Shown here: positions 6,503-14,607 of the stretch, piece by piece
Numbering within the stretch: position 1 is the first letter of the stretch
Layout: every line of letters starts with the position of its first letter
Assembly: GCA_020026375.1 (NCBI GenBank)
Contig: JAHHQN010000028.1
Span: 1 to 26,636, forward strand
Length of the DNA stretch: 26,636 nucleotides
Direction: 5' to 3'
Origin: Alistipes sp.
Lineage (GTDB): Bacteria; Bacteroidota; Bacteroidia; Bacteroidales; Rikenellaceae
Program-made: the position numbers and the translations under genes
The notes under the pieces: model-generated
What the model was told of the DNA's origin: nothing
Databases searched by the model: none
What the model saw: the letters and a program-made list of their open reading frames with translations, nothing else

Positions 6503-7846
6503 ATGAAAAAACTTCTACTCCTTTTCTTCACATACGCGTTGACGTGCGGCCTGCCTGCGCAGGCTCAGGAGGTGATGACCCTCCACGACTGCATGGTCTG
6601 TGCCGTGGAGAACTCCGCGAAGATGAAGCTCAGCCGCGAGGAGGTCTCCGATGCGCGTGTGACGCGCCGCGAGGCGATATTTGCGGCCTTCACCCCCTCG
6701 GTGTCGGCTTCGTCCTATGCCAATGCCAATTTCGGCCGCACGGTCGACCCCGAGACCAACACCTACAAGAGCCTCACCTCGTTCAACAACGGCTACTCGG
6801 CCGGCGGCACCATCATGCTCTTCGACGGCTTTTCGGCGCTGAACAACGTGCGCATCAGCAAGACCGCCCTCAAGATGGGCATCTCGCAGGAGCAGCAGAC
6901 CGAAGACGAAATCTGTCTGGCCACGATGGAGGCCTACTGCAATGTGTTGTACTGCACCGAGATGGTCGGGGTGTGCGAGTTGTTTGTGGAGACGGCGCGC
7001 GCGAATTTCGAACTGGCCCGCCGTCAGAACGAGCTGGGACAGAAGAGCCGCGCCGACGTGGTGGAGAGCGAAGCCGATTTGGCCGACCGCGAGTATGAGC
7101 TGGTCGACATGAAGGCGCGGCTCGAAGATGCCACCCTCACGCTCAAGGACGTGATGCTGTGGCCCATAGACAAGCCCCTTCACATCGACACCTCGATGAC
7201 CGACCGTGACGCCGACCTGCTGTCGGCCGAGATGGTGTCGGTGGAGGAGGTGACCGAGCAGGCGAAAATCTCGCTGCCACGGGTCTCCGTGGCCGAATAC
7301 AAGAAGGAGATGGCTCTGCGCGAGTGGCGCACCGCCAAGTGGAGTCTGCTGCCGTCGTTGAGCCTCAGCGGCGGCTGGTCGACCAGCTACTACACCTACG
7401 AGGGGGTGCGCACGGCAAGTTTCTCCTCGCAGTTCAAGGGCAACCGCGGCGAGTACCTGCAACTCAACCTCTCGATTCCGATTTTCGCCCGCTGGTCGCG
7501 CCGCGCGCAGATGTCACACAAGAAAATCGCCTACCGCCGTGCTTCCATAGACTATGAGCAGACCCTGCGTGAGGTGGAGAGCGATGTGGCGCGCGCCCTT
7601 CAGGAGAAGGAGAGCGCACAGGCGGCCTACTTCCAGGCGCGCAAGCGTTCGGCCGTCCACGAGGAGGCCTACCGGCTCAATCAGGGCAAATTCTCGCGCG
7701 GACTCATCTCTCCCATCGAGTTCCGTGCGGCATCGAACACCTACCTCAAGGCCGAGGCCGAGCGTCTCGACGCGGTGTTGAAATACTATCTCAAGCGCAG
7801 CGTGGTGAACTACTACCGCGGCATCAGTTATCTCGAACAAAAATAA
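6503..7846 (+). CDS. TolC-family outer-membrane efflux protein
   Basis: Predicted 447-residue outer-membrane channel of a tripartite export system. A signal peptide (MKKLLLLFFTYALTCGLPAQAQ) leads into the family opening EVMTLHDCMVCAVENSAKMK. Two similar halves follow, with long helical stretches (RRQNELGQKSRADVVESEAD; LREVESDVARALQEKESAQA) and strand segments such as YLQLNLSIPIFA before the second helical half. Length and repeat layout are normal for TolC proteins. It heads an operon: the adaptor gene starts 7 bases after its stop behind an AGGA motif. Substrate cannot be told from sequence. The channel presumably joins the adaptor and ABC permeases encoded downstream. Confidence 0.93.
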   Translation: MKKLLLLFFTYALTCGLPAQAQEVMTLHDCMVCAVENSAKMKLSREEVSDARVTRREAIFAAFTPSVSASSYANANFGRTVDPETNTYKSLTSFNNGYSAGGTIMLFDGFSALNNVRISKTALKMGISQEQQTEDEICLATMEAYCNVLYCTEMVGVCELFVETARANFELARRQNELGQKSRADVVESEADLADREYELVDMKARLEDATLTLKDVMLWPIDKPLHIDTSMTDRDADLLSAEMVSVEEVTEQAKISLPRVSVAEYKKEMALREWRTAKWSLLPSLSLSGGWSTSYYTYEGVRTASFSSQFKGNRGEYLQLNLSIPIFARWSRRAQMSHKKIAYRRASIDYEQTLREVESDVARALQEKESAQAAYFQARKRSAVHEEAYRLNQGKFSRGLISPIEFRAASNTYLKAEAERLDAVLKYYLKRSVVNYYRGISYLEQK

Positions 7847-7853
7847 AGGAACC

Positions 7854-9113
7854 ATGGATATCGTAAAGGAAAAGAAGAAGGGCTTCGCGCTGCTTCTCAC
7901 CAAAAAAGCCGTTCCCTACTATGTGGGAGCATTCTTGCTGTTGTTTGTCGCCTACCTCGCCCTGCGCGGTGACGGACGTGTGTTGCGTGTCGATGCCGAC
8001 GCGCTGGTCATCAGCCCCGTGACCGAGGGCGAGTTCAACGACTACATTCGTGTGAGGGGTATCGTCCAGCCGCGCACGAGCATTCTGCTCACCCCGCTCG
8101 AAGGAGGTGTGGTCGACCGTTTGTTTGTCGAGGAGGGTGCCACGCTCAAGAAGGGCGACAAGGTCTTTGCGATGAGCAACGAGGGACTCGACCTCCAGAT
8201 TCTCAACGCCGAGGCCGACCTTGCCGAGAAGGAGAATCTGCTGCGCAACACCCTGATTACGATGGAGCAGGACCGTCTGAATGTCAATCAGGACCGTCTG
8301 CAACTCGAAATCGACGTCGAGCGTTACCGCCGCACCTTCCTCTCGCAGGAGCAGCTCTACAACGAGAACCTCATCTCGCGCGAGGACTACCTCCGCGCCC
8401 GTGAGGACTACCGTCTGGCGGAGGGCAAATACGAACTGGTGAAGAACCGTCTGGTGCAGGACAGCCTCTACCGCTCGGTGCAGGTGGGTCAGATGGAAGA
8501 GAGCCTGCGCAACATGCGGCTCAACATGGCCATCATTCGCAAGCGCAAGGAGAATCTGGTGGTCAAGGCACCCATCGACGGCGAGCTGGGTCTGCTGGAC
8601 GTGGTGCTGGGACAGTCGGTGACGCAGGGTGCCAAGGTGGGACAGATCAACGACTTGAGCGACTACAAAATCGAGGCGCAGATCGACGAACACTACATCG
8701 ACCGTGTGATGCCGCAACTCACGGCCACCTTCACGCGTGGCGACGAGACCTACTCGACCGTGGTGCGCAAGGTCTATCCCGATGTGCGCGAGGGCAAGTT
8801 CAAGGCCGACTTCAAGTTCACCGCCGCCCACCCCGAGAATATCCGCAACGGACAGACCTATGACCTCAATCTCCAGCTCGGACAGCCCGAACATGCGGTG
8901 CTTGTTCCGCGCGGCACGTTCTACTACCGTACGGGCGGCAAATGGATTTTCGTGGTGACGGCCGACGGCAGCCGTGCCGTGCGCCGCGAGATTGTCATCG
9001 GTCGGCAGAATCCCCAGTACTACGAAGTGTTGGAAGGTCTGGAGCCGGGCGAGCGGGTCATCACCTCGGGTTACGACAGTTTTGGCGACAACGATTGCCT
9101 GAAGTTCAAATAA
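7854..9113 (+). CDS. HlyD/MacA-type periplasmic adaptor (membrane fusion protein)
   Basis: Predicted 419-residue inner-membrane-anchored adaptor linking the permease to the TolC-type channel. One transmembrane anchor lies at about 20-40 (VPYYVGAFLLLFVAYLAL). The first half-lipoyl strand set (PLEGGVVDRLFVEEGATLKKGDKVF) comes before a long coiled-coil hairpin (about 115-235), and the second half-lipoyl (KAPIDGELGLLDVVLGQSVTQGAKV) after it. Then come a beta-barrel and membrane-proximal region with PRGTFYYRTGGKWIFVV and LEGLEPGERVITSGYDSF, a typical adaptor ending. It lies between the channel and the first permease and is 15 bases upstream of the latter. Architecture and length are ordinary for the family. 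Confidence 0.93.
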   Translation: MDIVKEKKKGFALLLTKKAVPYYVGAFLLLFVAYLALRGDGRVLRVDADALVISPVTEGEFNDYIRVRGIVQPRTSILLTPLEGGVVDRLFVEEGATLKKGDKVFAMSNEGLDLQILNAEADLAEKENLLRNTLITMEQDRLNVNQDRLQLEIDVERYRRTFLSQEQLYNENLISREDYLRAREDYRLAEGKYELVKNRLVQDSLYRSVQVGQMEESLRNMRLNMAIIRKRKENLVVKAPIDGELGLLDVVLGQSVTQGAKVGQINDLSDYKIEAQIDEHYIDRVMPQLTATFTRGDETYSTVVRKVYPDVREGKFKADFKFTAAHPENIRNGQTYDLNLQLGQPEHAVLVPRGTFYYRTGGKWIFVVTADGSRAVRREIVIGRQNPQYYEVLEGLEPGERVITSGYDSFGDNDCLKFK

Positions 9114-9128
9114 TAAAATCTATCGGAT

Positions 9129-11525
9129 ATGTGGTTTATATTACAAAATTTTCTGAAGATGCTGGGCCGCTACCGGATGTCGGCACTGCTCAATGTCATG
9201 GGGCTGACAGCAGCCTTCGCATCGTTCTATGTCATCATGTCGCAGGTGTGGTGGGAACTCTCGTTCAACAGGTCGATTGCGGATGCCGACCGTATCGGCG
9301 TGGTGGAGATGCCACTGGGCGAATGGACGAATTGCATCAATCGTCCGTTCCCGGAGCGGTGCCTGCCGAAGATTCCCCAAGTCGAGCATTTCGGCTGTCT
9401 GCAAGGCAGAAACCAGAAACTGTGGTCGTGGGACGAGGCGCGTTCGGAATATGTGCCGTTTGATGCCGACGGCGCCCTTGTGTCGCAGGGATTCTTCCCC
9501 ACCTCGTCGTTGCAGATCGAGCAGGGCAGCGCCGAGAGCCTGACACGACCCAATACGCTCATCATCAGCCGTCGGATAGCCGAGGAGCGCAATCTGAAAG
9601 TCGGCGACAAAATCCATGTGGCGGAGGAGAAACCCTCGGAGGAGAATGCCTGTGAGGTGGTGGCGATTTTCCGCAATTTCGAGGGCAATACCTCATGGAG
9701 CAATCTGGATTTTTTCCAGGATATCGGCGACAGTGGTCTGAACGACATGTCGAAGTGGAATTTCAACTATTTTGTGAAGGTGGCCGAAGGCGATTCGGTC
9801 ATGGAACAGGTCAAGGCACGCTTTGTCGAACTTGCCCGTGAACAGATTGGCGGCGATGACGACATGCAGGACCTGCAAATCAGCATGACGCCTCTTGCGG
9901 ACTTCTATTTCGACGGAAAGGGAGAGGCCAGCGGTTCGCGTATCACCACCTTCTCGCTGCTGATGCTGGCGCTGCTGGTCATCGTGCTGGCGTTCATCAA
10001 CTTCGTCAACTTCTTCTTTGCGCTGGTGCCCGTACGTATCCGCACGGTGAACACCTGCATGATTTTCGGTGCGTCGCGCCTGTCGTTGCGCTTCGGCTTC
10101 ATCTTCGAGGCCATGGGACTGGTCGCCATTTCGCTGGGACTGGCTGCCCTCTGCGCCTATCTGTTCCAGGGCACCGACCTTGCCCGCCATATCCTGCTCG
10201 TGTCGCTGGAACTGAAGGAAAATATGGGTGTGGCGCTGGTGGTCGCCGGAGTGGGCTTCGTGCTGAGTCTGGTGGCGAGCCTCTATCCGTCGTGGTACAT
10301 CACCTCGTTCAACCCCGGAATGGTGGTCAAAGGCTCGTTTGCGGGAACGAAGAGCGGTGTGCGTCTGCGCATGGTACTGCTCGGCGTGCAGTTCATGGTC
10401 TCCTGCTCACTGATTGTCGCCACCGCCTTCATTCTGTTGCAGTACCGCTTCCTGCTGAACCACGATTTGGGTCTCGACACCCGCAATGTCCTCACGTTCA
10501 ACCTCCGTGCCAATGACAATATGGATTATGCGACCCTGCGCGGCGAGTTGTCGAAGCTGGCCGGCGTTGAGGCCGTCACCGCCAGCAACACCATCGTCTT
10601 CTCGAAATACGGTATGGTGTGGGGCCGCAAGTACAACGGGAAACAGATTTATATGCGTGCGTTCGAGGTGCGTCCCGATTTTCTGGACTTCATGGGTATA
10701 GACATTGTCGAAGGACGCGGTCCGCAGGCGAGCGATGTCCTTCAGGAGAAGCTCATGCCCGAGAACGAGGAGACGTGGGGCGGCGTGTCGGTGGTCAATG
10801 AACGCTTTGCACGGGAGTGCGATCTGGAAATCGGCAAATTCAACCCCGGTTTCTACAAGGGCGACCGACTCATCGGTGTGTGCCGCGATTTCAGCTATAT
10901 GCCGCTCTGCGATGAGAGCAATCATGTGGTGTTGTATGTCACCCCGAAACAGCGTGCCGTGTACCGCGACCGCTGGGGTATGCAGATCTATGTGCGTCAT
11001 CTGCCCATGGCCGATGTGGCCGACCTGAGCCGCAGGATTCGCGGGGTCATCAAACAGGTGGACCCCAATCAGGTGGAGGGCAGCATCGAAATCAAATCGT
11101 TTGACGAGATCATCGCTGACTCCTACCGCAAGGAGGCACGCCTCTCGAAGGTCTTTGCCATGTTGTCGGGCATCTCGATCATCATCGCGCTGATGGGCGT
11201 GTTCGGCATCGTGATGTTCGAGACGCGACGCGCCCGCCACGAGATTGCCGTGCGCAAGGCCATCGGTGCCACCGTGCCGCAGATTCTGGAGCAGTTCTGT
11301 ACCCACTACGTCCGCATGATACTCCTCAGCTTCGTGCTGGTCATACCGCCCACGGTGTGGGGGCTGCACCACTGGCTGCAATCCTACGCCTTCCGCACTC
11401 CGCTGCACTGGTGGGTCTTCCTCGGTGCGTTGGTGCTGGTGATGGCGGTCACCCTGCTGACGGTGGTGGTACGCAGTTGGCATGCGGCGTGTGAGAACCC
11501 CGTTCACGCACTGAAGAAAGAATAA
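9129..11525 (+). CDS. FtsX/MacB-type ABC transporter permease 1
   Basis: Predicted 798-residue permease with duplicated MacB architecture. TM1 is at about 18-40, followed by a periplasmic domain (about 42-270), three TM segments at about 275-302, 325-347 and 365-390, and a fifth at about 415-438. A second periplasmic domain follows, and three C-terminal TM segments start near 680 (MLSGISIIIALMGVFGIVMF). The cytoplasmic loop ETRRARHEIAVRKAIGA is the FtsX-family motif that contacts the ATPase, and the C-terminus ENPVHALKKE is typical. It lies 41 bases upstream of the ATPase gene. Two paralogues follow the ATPase, so the single ATPase probably serves three permeases. Start: ATG at 9129 beside GGAT; no better one is present. 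Confidence 0.92.
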   Translation: MWFILQNFLKMLGRYRMSALLNVMGLTAAFASFYVIMSQVWWELSFNRSIADADRIGVVEMPLGEWTNCINRPFPERCLPKIPQVEHFGCLQGRNQKLWSWDEARSEYVPFDADGALVSQGFFPTSSLQIEQGSAESLTRPNTLIISRRIAEERNLKVGDKIHVAEEKPSEENACEVVAIFRNFEGNTSWSNLDFFQDIGDSGLNDMSKWNFNYFVKVAEGDSVMEQVKARFVELAREQIGGDDDMQDLQISMTPLADFYFDGKGEASGSRITTFSLLMLALLVIVLAFINFVNFFFALVPVRIRTVNTCMIFGASRLSLRFGFIFEAMGLVAISLGLAALCAYLFQGTDLARHILLVSLELKENMGVALVVAGVGFVLSLVASLYPSWYITSFNPGMVVKGSFAGTKSGVRLRMVLLGVQFMVSCSLIVATAFILLQYRFLLNHDLGLDTRNVLTFNLRANDNMDYATLRGELSKLAGVEAVTASNTIVFSKYGMVWGRKYNGKQIYMRAFEVRPDFLDFMGIDIVEGRGPQASDVLQEKLMPENEETWGGVSVVNERFARECDLEIGKFNPGFYKGDRLIGVCRDFSYMPLCDESNHVVLYVTPKQRAVYRDRWGMQIYVRHLPMADVADLSRRIRGVIKQVDPNQVEGSIEIKSFDEIIADSYRKEARLSKVFAMLSGISIIIALMGVFGIVMFETRRARHEIAVRKAIGATVPQILEQFCTHYVRMILLSFVLVIPPTVWGLHHWLQSYAFRTPLHWWVFLGALVLVMAVTLLTVVVRSWHAACENPVHALKKE

Positions 11526-11566
11526 AACAAACCGAAAATAAAATAACAACTAAAAAACATACTACT

Positions 11567-12247
11567 ATGATTAAGGTAACAAATTTGAGCAAATCGTTCT
11601 CAACCGAAGAAGTGGAAACCATCGCATTGGACAAGGTTTCGTTTGAAGTCAACGAAGGCGAATTCGTCGCTATCATGGGTCCGTCGGGCTGCGGCAAATC
11701 GACGCTGCTGAACATTCTGGGTCTGCTGGACAACCCCACGGAGGGCAGCTACGAACTGCTGGGCAACGAGGTGGGGCGTCTGAACGAGAACGGACGCACC
11801 AAATACCGCAAGGGCAACATCGGTTTCGTGTTTCAGTCGTTCAACCTCATCGACGACCTCAATGTGTTCGACAATGTGGAGCTGCCGCTCAAGTATCTGG
11901 GTGTCGGTGCGGCGGAGCGCAAGCAGCGCGTGACGGAAATCCTCAAACGCATGAACATCTACCACCGTGCGGGCCACTTCCCCCAGCAGTTGTCGGGCGG
12001 TCAGCAGCAGCGTGTGGCCATAGCGCGTGCCGTGGTGGCCAATCCCAAACTCATACTGGCCGACGAGCCGACAGGTAACCTCGACTCGAAGAATGGCATG
12101 GAGGTGATGAACCTGCTCTCGGAGCTGAACCGCGAGGGTACGACCGTGGTGATGGTGACCCACTCGCAGCGTGACGCCTCGATGGCGCGACGCACCATCA
12201 ACCTGCTGGACGGCCACATTGTCAACGACGTGAAGAACTTCCTGTAA
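11567..12247 (+). CDS. LolD/MacB-type ABC transporter ATP-binding protein
   Basis: Complete 226-residue nucleotide-binding subunit that powers the MacB-type permeases. Walker A GPSGCGKST (38-46), Q-loop Gln90 in GFVFQSFNL, signature LSGGQQQR (142-149), Walker B LILADE (162-167) with PTGNLDS after it, and H-loop His199 in VTHSQ are all present, so it should be active. The SFNLIDDLNVFDNVELPL segment is characteristic of the LolD/MacB subfamily. The leader before its ATG is A-rich (ACTAAAAAACATACTACT) with no Shine-Dalgarno, in the Bacteroidota manner. It is the only ATPase in the operon. Confidence 0.96.
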   Translation: MIKVTNLSKSFSTEEVETIALDKVSFEVNEGEFVAIMGPSGCGKSTLLNILGLLDNPTEGSYELLGNEVGRLNENGRTKYRKGNIGFVFQSFNLIDDLNVFDNVELPLKYLGVGAAERKQRVTEILKRMNIYHRAGHFPQQLSGGQQQRVAIARAVVANPKLILADEPTGNLDSKNGMEVMNLLSELNREGTTVVMVTHSQRDASMARRTINLLDGHIVNDVKNFL

Positions 12248-12263
12248 AAAATAGAGGTGGCGT

Positions 12264-14606
12264 ATGAAAAGTTATCTCAAATTTCTGATACACAATCGGC
12301 TCTACACCGCAATCGAGGTGGTGGGACTCTCCCTCTCGATGGCCTTTGTGGTGTTTGTGGGGTGCTACATCACCCAACAGTTGTCGGTGGCGTACGCTCA
12401 TCCCGATGCCAATCGTATCTATATTCCTTCGATGGACGATTACCCGGGACTGACTTCGGGGTTTGAGGGGGCCATTCGTGACTGTTTCCCCGAAATCGAG
12501 CAGACGGCGGTCTATTTCCCTTCGTTTATCGCTCCCGGAGGTGGTCAGTTGGTGGATTTCGAGAACCGCACGATCGAGATTCGCTCCGAGGTGACCGTCG
12601 ATGAGCATTTCTTCGAGATGTTCCCCGATTTCGAGTTCCTGATGGGGTCGCCCGATGTGTTGAAGGACAAGGAAAATGTGATTGTCAGCGAGGAGTTTGC
12701 CCGCAAGTTGTTTCCCGACGGGAACTTCCGCCCCGTGTTGCTCGACGACCACATGAATGTCGCCGCCGTCATCGCCGACAACGACTACTCGATTTTCCCC
12801 CGTGCCGATGTCATCATAGGCATTGATTCCCCCTTGAGCGCGGTGTCCTACTACGAGCCGTTCGACAACTTCGGCGTCTGTCTGACCTTTGTCAAACTGC
12901 GTGAGGGGGCCGACGAGCAACAGTTACTCGACAATCTGCAGCGGGTCTGCAAGGAGATTTACCCCGATACCTACGGAAAGATGTTTTTCAAGGAACTGAA
13001 ACTCGAACGCTGGGACCGTATCCTCTTCCGGCCCACGAGCGGCGTGTTCCGCCACTGCGACCTGAAGATGATTTACACGCTGTCGGCCATTGCCCTGCTG
13101 TTGTTGCTGTCGGCCATCGCCAACTTTGTGAACCTGAATACCGCACTGGTCGGACGCCGTGCCCGGGAGATGGCCTCGCGCCGTCTGCTGGGGGCTTCGA
13201 GCTGGAATATCATGGGACGCTATATCTTCGAGTCGGTGGCGCTGACCTTCGTGTCGATGGTTGTCGCCGTGCTGGTGGCGGTGTGGCTTACTCCGTGGGG
13301 CAACGAGATGATTGAGGCCGATGTCCCCGTCAGCATTCCCTTTTCGGCGGGTTACGTGGCCGGATATGTGGCTCTGGTGTTGCTGGTCGGCGGACTGGGC
13401 GGACTGCTGCCTGCCGTGCTGGCCGCGCGCTATACGCCCATCGACATCGTGAGGGGTACGTTCCGCAGGGAGAGCAAGCAGGTGTGGAGCAAACTCTTCA
13501 TCGTCGTGCAGATGACGATTGGCGTGTTCCTCATCTCCATGGCGCTGGTGATGCACGCCCAGTACCGCAAATCGCTGAATCGGGAGATGAACTGTGACTT
13601 GAAAAACAAGTTCGCCCTCTTCTACATGATTCCCGTGCGCAACGGAGCCTTCAATCTGGAGGAGCGTATCCGTGCGTTGCCGCAGGTCAGGCGTGTGGGG
13701 CGTGCGATGAATGTGCCGTGTACGGAGGCCGGCGGCCAGTTCTCGACCACGACCTCGGGCGACGAGATCATGTACCGTCTCTATATCATGGACTCCACGA
13801 CCTTCAACATGATGGGCTTCAAGACCCTGGAGGACTTCCAAACCCCCGTCGAAAAGGGCGTGTGGTTCTCCGAGGCGGCGTTCCGTGCCACGGGATTCGA
13901 TGCGCGGAATCACGACATCTCGACCACGCTGGCCCAGCGGAGCGGTGCGTGTGACCATACGGCCGGCGTGATTGCCAATGTGCCGACGAACATCGCCAAC
14001 GTGGGTGCAGAGGAGCTGATGGTCGTTGCCGTTCAGGATTTCTCGGCCTATCCGCTCTACATGTCGATTATCGAGACCACCGACCGCCACGAGGAGTTCC
14101 GCGAGGCGTTGGCCGAAGTGTGCCGCGAATACACCACCCAATCGGTGGGCTCTGAAATCGAACCGCTCTATTGCGACTATCTGGAGGATATGAAGGTCAA
14201 GGCGCTGGCCAAGGCCGAGAAACAGATGAATCTGGTCTATGTCTTCATGGCGCTGGCGGTGCTGATTTCGGTGCTGGGACTTCTGGCCATGAGCATCTAC
14301 GACGCCCGCAACCGCGCCCGTGACATTGCCGTGAGAAAGGTCTTCGGCAGCACGGTCATGATTGAGGCGCGGAGGGGCGTTGAGGCCTATCTCAAACTCA
14401 TCTCGGTGGCCTGTGTGGCGGGACTCGCCGTCGCGGTGTGGGCCACGGACCGCTATCTGCAACAGTTTGTCGTCAAAATCGAGAACTATGCGTGGATTTA
14501 TGTGGTCGTGGTGGCGGTGGTCGTTGTCATCGCCCTGATGACCGTCTTCTGGCAAATCTGGTCGGCGGCACGGGTCAATCCCATCGAAACCCTAAACAAG
14601 GAGTAA
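12264..14606 (+). CDS. FtsX/MacB-type ABC transporter permease 2
   Basis: Predicted 780-residue paralogue of permease 1. It has a short cytoplasmic start MKSYLKFLIHNRLYTAIEVVG with TM1 at about 18-38, a first periplasmic domain, a central TM cluster (about 270-435, including LSAIALLLLLSAIANFVN and ALVLLVGGLGGLLPAVLAARY), a second periplasmic domain and three C-terminal TM segments from about 655. Both FtsX coupling loops are present: RRAREMASRRLLGAS and RNRARDIAVRKVFGS. The C-terminus is NPIETLNKE. It starts 16 bases after the ATPase gene behind AGAGGTGG and ends one base before the next permease gene, so translation of the two is probably coupled. No lesion is visible. Confidence 0.92.
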   Translation: MKSYLKFLIHNRLYTAIEVVGLSLSMAFVVFVGCYITQQLSVAYAHPDANRIYIPSMDDYPGLTSGFEGAIRDCFPEIEQTAVYFPSFIAPGGGQLVDFENRTIEIRSEVTVDEHFFEMFPDFEFLMGSPDVLKDKENVIVSEEFARKLFPDGNFRPVLLDDHMNVAAVIADNDYSIFPRADVIIGIDSPLSAVSYYEPFDNFGVCLTFVKLREGADEQQLLDNLQRVCKEIYPDTYGKMFFKELKLERWDRILFRPTSGVFRHCDLKMIYTLSAIALLLLLSAIANFVNLNTALVGRRAREMASRRLLGASSWNIMGRYIFESVALTFVSMVVAVLVAVWLTPWGNEMIEADVPVSIPFSAGYVAGYVALVLLVGGLGGLLPAVLAARYTPIDIVRGTFRRESKQVWSKLFIVVQMTIGVFLISMALVMHAQYRKSLNREMNCDLKNKFALFYMIPVRNGAFNLEERIRALPQVRRVGRAMNVPCTEAGGQFSTTTSGDEIMYRLYIMDSTTFNMMGFKTLEDFQTPVEKGVWFSEAAFRATGFDARNHDISTTLAQRSGACDHTAGVIANVPTNIANVGAEELMVVAVQDFSAYPLYMSIIETTDRHEEFREALAEVCREYTTQSVGSEIEPLYCDYLEDMKVKALAKAEKQMNLVYVFMALAVLISVLGLLAMSIYDARNRARDIAVRKVFGSTVMIEARRGVEAYLKLISVACVAGLAVAVWATDRYLQQFVVKIENYAWIYVVVVAVVVVIALMTVFWQIWSAARVNPIETLNKE

Positions 14607-14607
14607 A